This document shows, in pieces, positions 58,771-64,000 of a stretch of DNA of 64,000 nt. This stretch comes from Cacajao melanocephalus. Its lineage: Eukaryota > Chordata > Mammalia > Primates > Pitheciidae. The notes beneath the pieces were generated by a model. That model did not search any database. It worked only from the letters and a program-made list of their open reading frames with translations, and was not told where the DNA came from. The DNA is taken from assembly GCA_963573385.1 (NCBI GenBank), contig CAUYLG010033242.1, forward strand, positions 162,271 through 226,270, read 5' to 3'. Within the stretch, counting starts at the first letter, position 1. The number at the start of each line of letters is the position of its first letter. Both the position numbers and the translations under genes were made by a program.

Positions 58771-59439
58771 AGGTCACAAAGGGAAAGGTCCCCAGCAGTG
58801 GGGGCAGCTGAGCCCAGGGGAGATGAGGTGATGGTAGGGGCAGAAAGGGAAACTTTGTTCCGCCACATGACCTGGGGGTGTTGCTGGACGGACGCTGGCT
58901 CTGTGGGTGTCCGATTATGAGGTCTGTGGGAACAGTGGCTAGGTCTGTTCTCACTGAAATCGGGGATCTCCACCCAGGAATCTCACAAACCAAGGCCCTT
59001 GGTCTCTAAAGATGGACTGACCAATTGATGAGCAACGTGGCAAGTGAGGAACCATCGGGTGCCTCTGATGTCAGAAGGAAGATTGACAGATGACCCCGGC
59101 TGGTAAATGCAGGCGGACCTGGTGTCTGGATTGATGGATGAATGCCACATGGCAGATGGAAGATCCACTTAGGAGAGACTAGCTGGATGGCTGGATTCAC
59201 CCATTCATCTCTCATCTCCCAAGCAAGTGCCTGGCCTCTCTAGCCCTATTTGGGACCCAGGGTGTCTTCAGATGCCAGTTAGGTCAGCCCCTGCTGTGGT
59301 GCTTCCTGCCTGCCGTTGGAGTTGTGGTCTGAAGCCATGCTCCTTGGGAGAAGCTTTGGCAGGTTCCTGGGGATGTGGGAGGCAGAGAGTAGAGGCTGAT
59401 AGAGTAAGGTTAGGAGTTGAGGGCACAGAGGAGAGGACA
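58771..59439. other. unassigned stretch
   Basis: Degenerate GATGG/GGATG words at 59120-59200, otherwise nothing recognised. Confidence 0.3.
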
Positions 59440-59690
59440 TCAGCAGAACAGGTAAGAGCATGAGTTATGGGGTTACGCAGGCTTAGGGTAGAGTTTTATC
59501 TTGACTATTTACAGCTGTGTGGCTTTGATCAAGTTGCCTCACCTCTCTCTGCTTCTGTTTTCTCATCTGTCAAGCAGGGATGATGGTAATTCATACTTCG
59601 CAGGGCTTTGTGAGGACTTAGCAAGATGGTAAATGTAAGGTACTTGGTACAGTGCCTGGCACATGGGAAGCCCTCAAGACAGATCGGCCT
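59440..59690 (+). mobile_element. MIR SINE
   Basis: 'acagctgtgtggctttgatc', 'tctgttttctcatctgtcaa' and 'acagtgcctggcacatggga'. Confidence 0.92.
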
Positions 59691-59939
59691 GGAAAGGAGG
59701 AGCAGAAACCTGGTGGCTGTGGGCTGGGACTGGAGGGAAGTCAAGGAGCATTTCCTCCGTGTTCCCTTTCGGTCAAGACTCCAAGAGAAAGAACTCACAG
59801 AAGGGAACCCGGATGGAAGGCCAGCTGAGAGGGCACAGAAACAGCTGGAACCCACTGGGCCTGCATGGACTATTTCTCAGCCTAAGAAAGGACCATAGGG
59901 AAGGAGGCCTTTGTACTCAAAGTCCTGGTGTCAGATCCA

Positions 59940-60295
59940 GAAAGGTCCTTAATGGTGCCCCAACCTGGGTGATCATTAGAACCACCTGGATGATTCTATA
60001 AGCTCTACTCTCTGGGCTTACCCTAGACTTCCTGAATGAGAATATCTGGGGTGGGGCTTGGGATATTGGTTTTGAAATCCTCCCAGGATGGTCTGGTATT
60101 ATCAGCTGGGTCTGGACTTACTGGTCAAAACCAGAGGCCCCTGTGCGTCAGCGCTGGGAGGAGCTGGCAAAAGGAGTGGCAAGCACTCCTCCACCACGTC
60201 ACCTTTACATATGGTATCGGGGTTCTGCTGAAAAATTTGCATTTGGACATAAAAAAAAAGTCTATAGCTAAAAAGTTTGAAAAACACTAATTATG
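59940..60295 (+). mobile_element. MER5A-like hAT remnant with inserted middle
   Basis: 'tgatcattagaaccacctgg', 'tggggtggggcttgggatat' and, after about 120 unrelated bases, 'aaagtttgaaaaacactaa' at the terminal inverted repeat. Confidence 0.7.
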
Positions 60296-60297
60296 AT

Positions 60298-60540
60298 AAT
60301 GGTAATAACAATAATTACAGCTAACATTTATTGATTGTTTACTGTGAGCCAGGCACTGTGCTAAGTGCCTCACCTGGGTTATCTCTTTGAATCCTCTCAG
60401 CAGCTGCCGAGGTGGGTCGATTTGTTAATATAGAAGAGGAAACTGAGGTTCAGAGAGGTATGTCAAAGGTCACACCTTGTTAGTGGTAGATCCAGGATTC
60501 AAAGCTGGGCTTCTGAATTCAGGCTGGGTCCTCTTCTTAT
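60298..60540 (-). mobile_element. MIR SINE
   Basis: 'gctaacatttattgattgtt', 'agccaggcactgtgctaagt', 'aactgaggttcagagaggta' and 'aggattcaaagctgggcttc'. Confidence 0.93.
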
Positions 60541-60650
60541 TCTACAGTTGAGGAAACGGGAGGCCCAAAGAGGTGAAGTGACTTTTCCAAGGTTAGAGGC
60601 AGAGCGGGGATGAGAACCCAGGAGCTCTACCCATCCTCCTGCTCTCTGAT
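60540..60650 (-). mobile_element. second MIR fragment in tandem
   Basis: 'gaggcccaaagaggtgaagt' and 'gagaacccaggagctctacc' repeat the MIR reverse core directly after the first. Confidence 0.8.
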
Positions 60651-61124
60651 CTCACCCTGAACATCGTTGTGCAGAGAAAAGTTAAGGACAGGCTGATCTG
60701 ACGGAAAGCAGCTCAGAGTCCTGGAGACAGCAGGTGTAGCGGAAGGGGCTTGGAAGTTTCCTGACTTGGAGGGACAAGGAGAAGCTCAGGACATGGTGAC
60801 CACGGCCCTGGCAGCCCTGCCGGCCTGGTAGGAGGAGTTGCTGTGGCCTGGTTTCCACAGATGTGGGCTGCAGCCATCCTGTTGAATGGGAGGCTATTAA
60901 GGGAAAATGCTTTGCAAGGAGCAGAGCAGCTGGGAGAGGAGATCATCAGAGCTCTGAATGGGGGACTTTGTCCATCAGGCTCAGGCAGGCACTTGCTCCC
61001 CGGTCTGTGTCTAGGAGACTGGCTGGTCAAGAGGCCAAGGGGAGTCACCCCAAGAATGATTCCCTCCACTGCCCTCCTGTTCCTGGTCCCCACCCCCACC
61101 CCTGTGCTGCCCATATCCAAGGTG
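60651..61124. other. unassigned stretch
   Basis: No repeat recognised. Antisense open frames of 152 and 118 codons overlap here without domains. Confidence 0.3.
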
Positions 61125-61335
61125 GCCTGGGGGTTAAGAGCACAGGCTCTGGGGACTGACACTAGGCCCATATTCTGTAGGTGTGAAGCACGTTACTGAA
61201 ACTCTCAGTGCGTTAGTCTTGTCATTTGCAAAATGGAACTAATAAGAGTATCTCCTTGTAATGCTGTTATGGAGATTGAACAAGAAAATAGAGTGAATGC
61301 CTCAGTGGTGCTGGTTACTGTAGATATTATCTCCA
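61125..61335 (+). mobile_element. MIR SINE
   Basis: 'gggggttaagagcacaggct', 'tcatttgcaaaatggaacta' and 'gctgttatggagattgaaca'. Confidence 0.88.
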
Positions 61336-61539
61336 GCTGAGGAATCACCCTTCCTGGTTTCTTTCCATCTCAGGCCCTCCCAGGGTGCAAATTCTTCTCC
61401 TGGGTCTCACCCTCTCTCCTTCCTTTCTCCAACAATCAGGCAGGGGCTCAGGACGGGTCTCCTTGCGAAGGCCGAGAAGGAAAAGTAGCAAGACCATCCC
61501 AGCAAGGAGAGCTCCAGGAAGGAGAACGAACTCCAGCCT

Positions 61540-61876
61540 GCGTGGTGCACCATTGCCTATAACTCCACTTCAACTCGGGACACTCTCATCACCCACAGCC
61601 TGCACGTCTTCTCCCACCCAGGCCTTGGCCGGGGCTGTTTTCCTCTGCCTGGGAAGCCATTCCTTAGACCAGGGTGTTCTGTGTGCCCCTTACCCTAGCA
61701 CTGATAAAGCACCCAGCCCCCTTCACATTAGACCATGAGTTTTATGTTAGTAGGAACCTTGACCTGTTTACTTATCTCCCAGCTCATAGCACAGGCCCTG
61801 GATTAGAATAATCGATCTATAAATATTTGTTGGATATTGAATGAGTGAATGTGTGAATGAGTGAATGAAGGAATGA
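61540..61876 (+). mobile_element. L2 3' fragment with (GAAT)n tail
   Basis: 'tgttttcctctgcctgggaa', 'cttatctcccagctcatagc' and 'taaatatttgttggatattg', then GAATGAGT units to about 61876. Confidence 0.78.
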
Positions 61877-62044
61877 TTGGGTTCCCTGGCCCAGGGTGGG
61901 GCAGGGGGAAAGGAGAATGTCTGGTGGGATGTAGAGAAAGCAAAGTGGGTGCTTCTAACAAGACTGTAAACGTATCAAGTTTAGGGCTTCCTCCAGGACA
62001 ATGACCAAGCTGACCTCCTCTTGAGACCCGATCTTGAAGTTAGG

Positions 62045-62385
62045 CTACTGGTGACCTACTGTGTGTCAGCCACTACCACTACACTCAGCACTTCACACAC
62101 ACACACACACACAAACACACACGTGCACACACACACACACACACTCTCTCTCTCTCTCTTATTTTGTGCTACCTTACTGAATTCTTAAAGCAGCTCTTCG
62201 GGACAGGTACCATAATTACCTTCATTCTACAGAACAGAAAACTGAGGTTCAGAGAAGTCAAGATGCCTTGCCCAAAGCCTACCCAGATAGCAAATGATAG
62301 AGCTGGAGGTTTGGTTAGTGTTCAGGCATGCTTGTTTGTTTCTAGAGCTATGCCTCTTAACCACCAGGCCATCTTGCCTTCCTTG
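62045..62385 (-). mobile_element. MIR SINE split by a CA/CT microsatellite
   Basis: 'ctactgtgtgtcagccacta' before and 'attctacagaacagaaaact', 'gaggttcagagaagtcaaga' and 'ttaaccaccaggccatcttg' after the dinucleotide tract. Confidence 0.85.
62093..62159. repeat. (CA)n(CT)n microsatellite
   Basis: CA run with AAAC and GTGC breaks, then about eight CT units. Confidence 0.95.

Positions 62386-64000
<1,615 letters not shown>

Overview
The window is primate, almost certainly human, nuclear DNA. The decisive evidence is about fourteen Alu elements (several with perfect target-site duplications, TSDs), on a dense background of the older mammalian repeats MIR and L2, MaLR LTRs and hAT (MER5A) remnants. 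I see no intact multi-exon protein gene, rRNA, tRNA or CRISPR array. Nearly every open frame here is short and falls in repeats or on the opposite strand of other chance frames. The window reads as intergenic or intronic regulatory DNA. All repeat family names rest on comparison with remembered consensus sequences, so divergence values and exact subfamilies are not given.

Layout. 0-15 kb: MIR and L2 copies in both orientations, with one 5'-truncated processed retrocopy of an unidentified mRNA (3405-3820, minus strand) sitting inside an L2. 15-23 kb: the most layered region, with a (CATC)n tract, a three-monomer Alu carrying a hairpin, two LTR-like fragments and a nested block. In that block an MLT1 LTR is split by an Alu-type monomer, which is split by an MST/MaLR provirus, which is itself hit by three Alus. 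23-33 kb: a locally duplicated ~180 bp segment, TG-rich runs, an MLT1 LTR holding a copy of nearby L2-context sequence, an Alu with a (GATA)12 tail, and a long L2. 33-38 kb: a run of same-strand MIRs, then unique sequence with a conserved-element look near 38 kb. 38-48 kb: tail-to-tail L2 copies, a ZNF143-like site plus X-box near 41.85 kb, an L1M 3' end and a second local duplication pair.

48-64 kb: a CpG island at about 48.2-48.9 kb, the strongest promoter candidate in the window. It is followed by a 550-base G-poor pyrimidine-rich tract, a MIR-inside-MIR nest, a perfect RFX X-box palindrome beside homeodomain-type motifs at 58.6 kb, more MIR, L2 and MER5A, and a G/T-rich stretch with TTAGGG-like words that runs off the end.

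What may act here is regulatory: the CpG island, two X-box sites, one of them paired with a ZNF143-like site, and several non-repetitive blocks with TAATTA motifs. Apart from one weak exon-like stretch at 30.2-30.5 kb, no transcript structure can be inferred from sequence alone. L1 is nearly absent and MIR and L2 are abundant, which fits an old, little-disturbed regulatory landscape, but that is inference.
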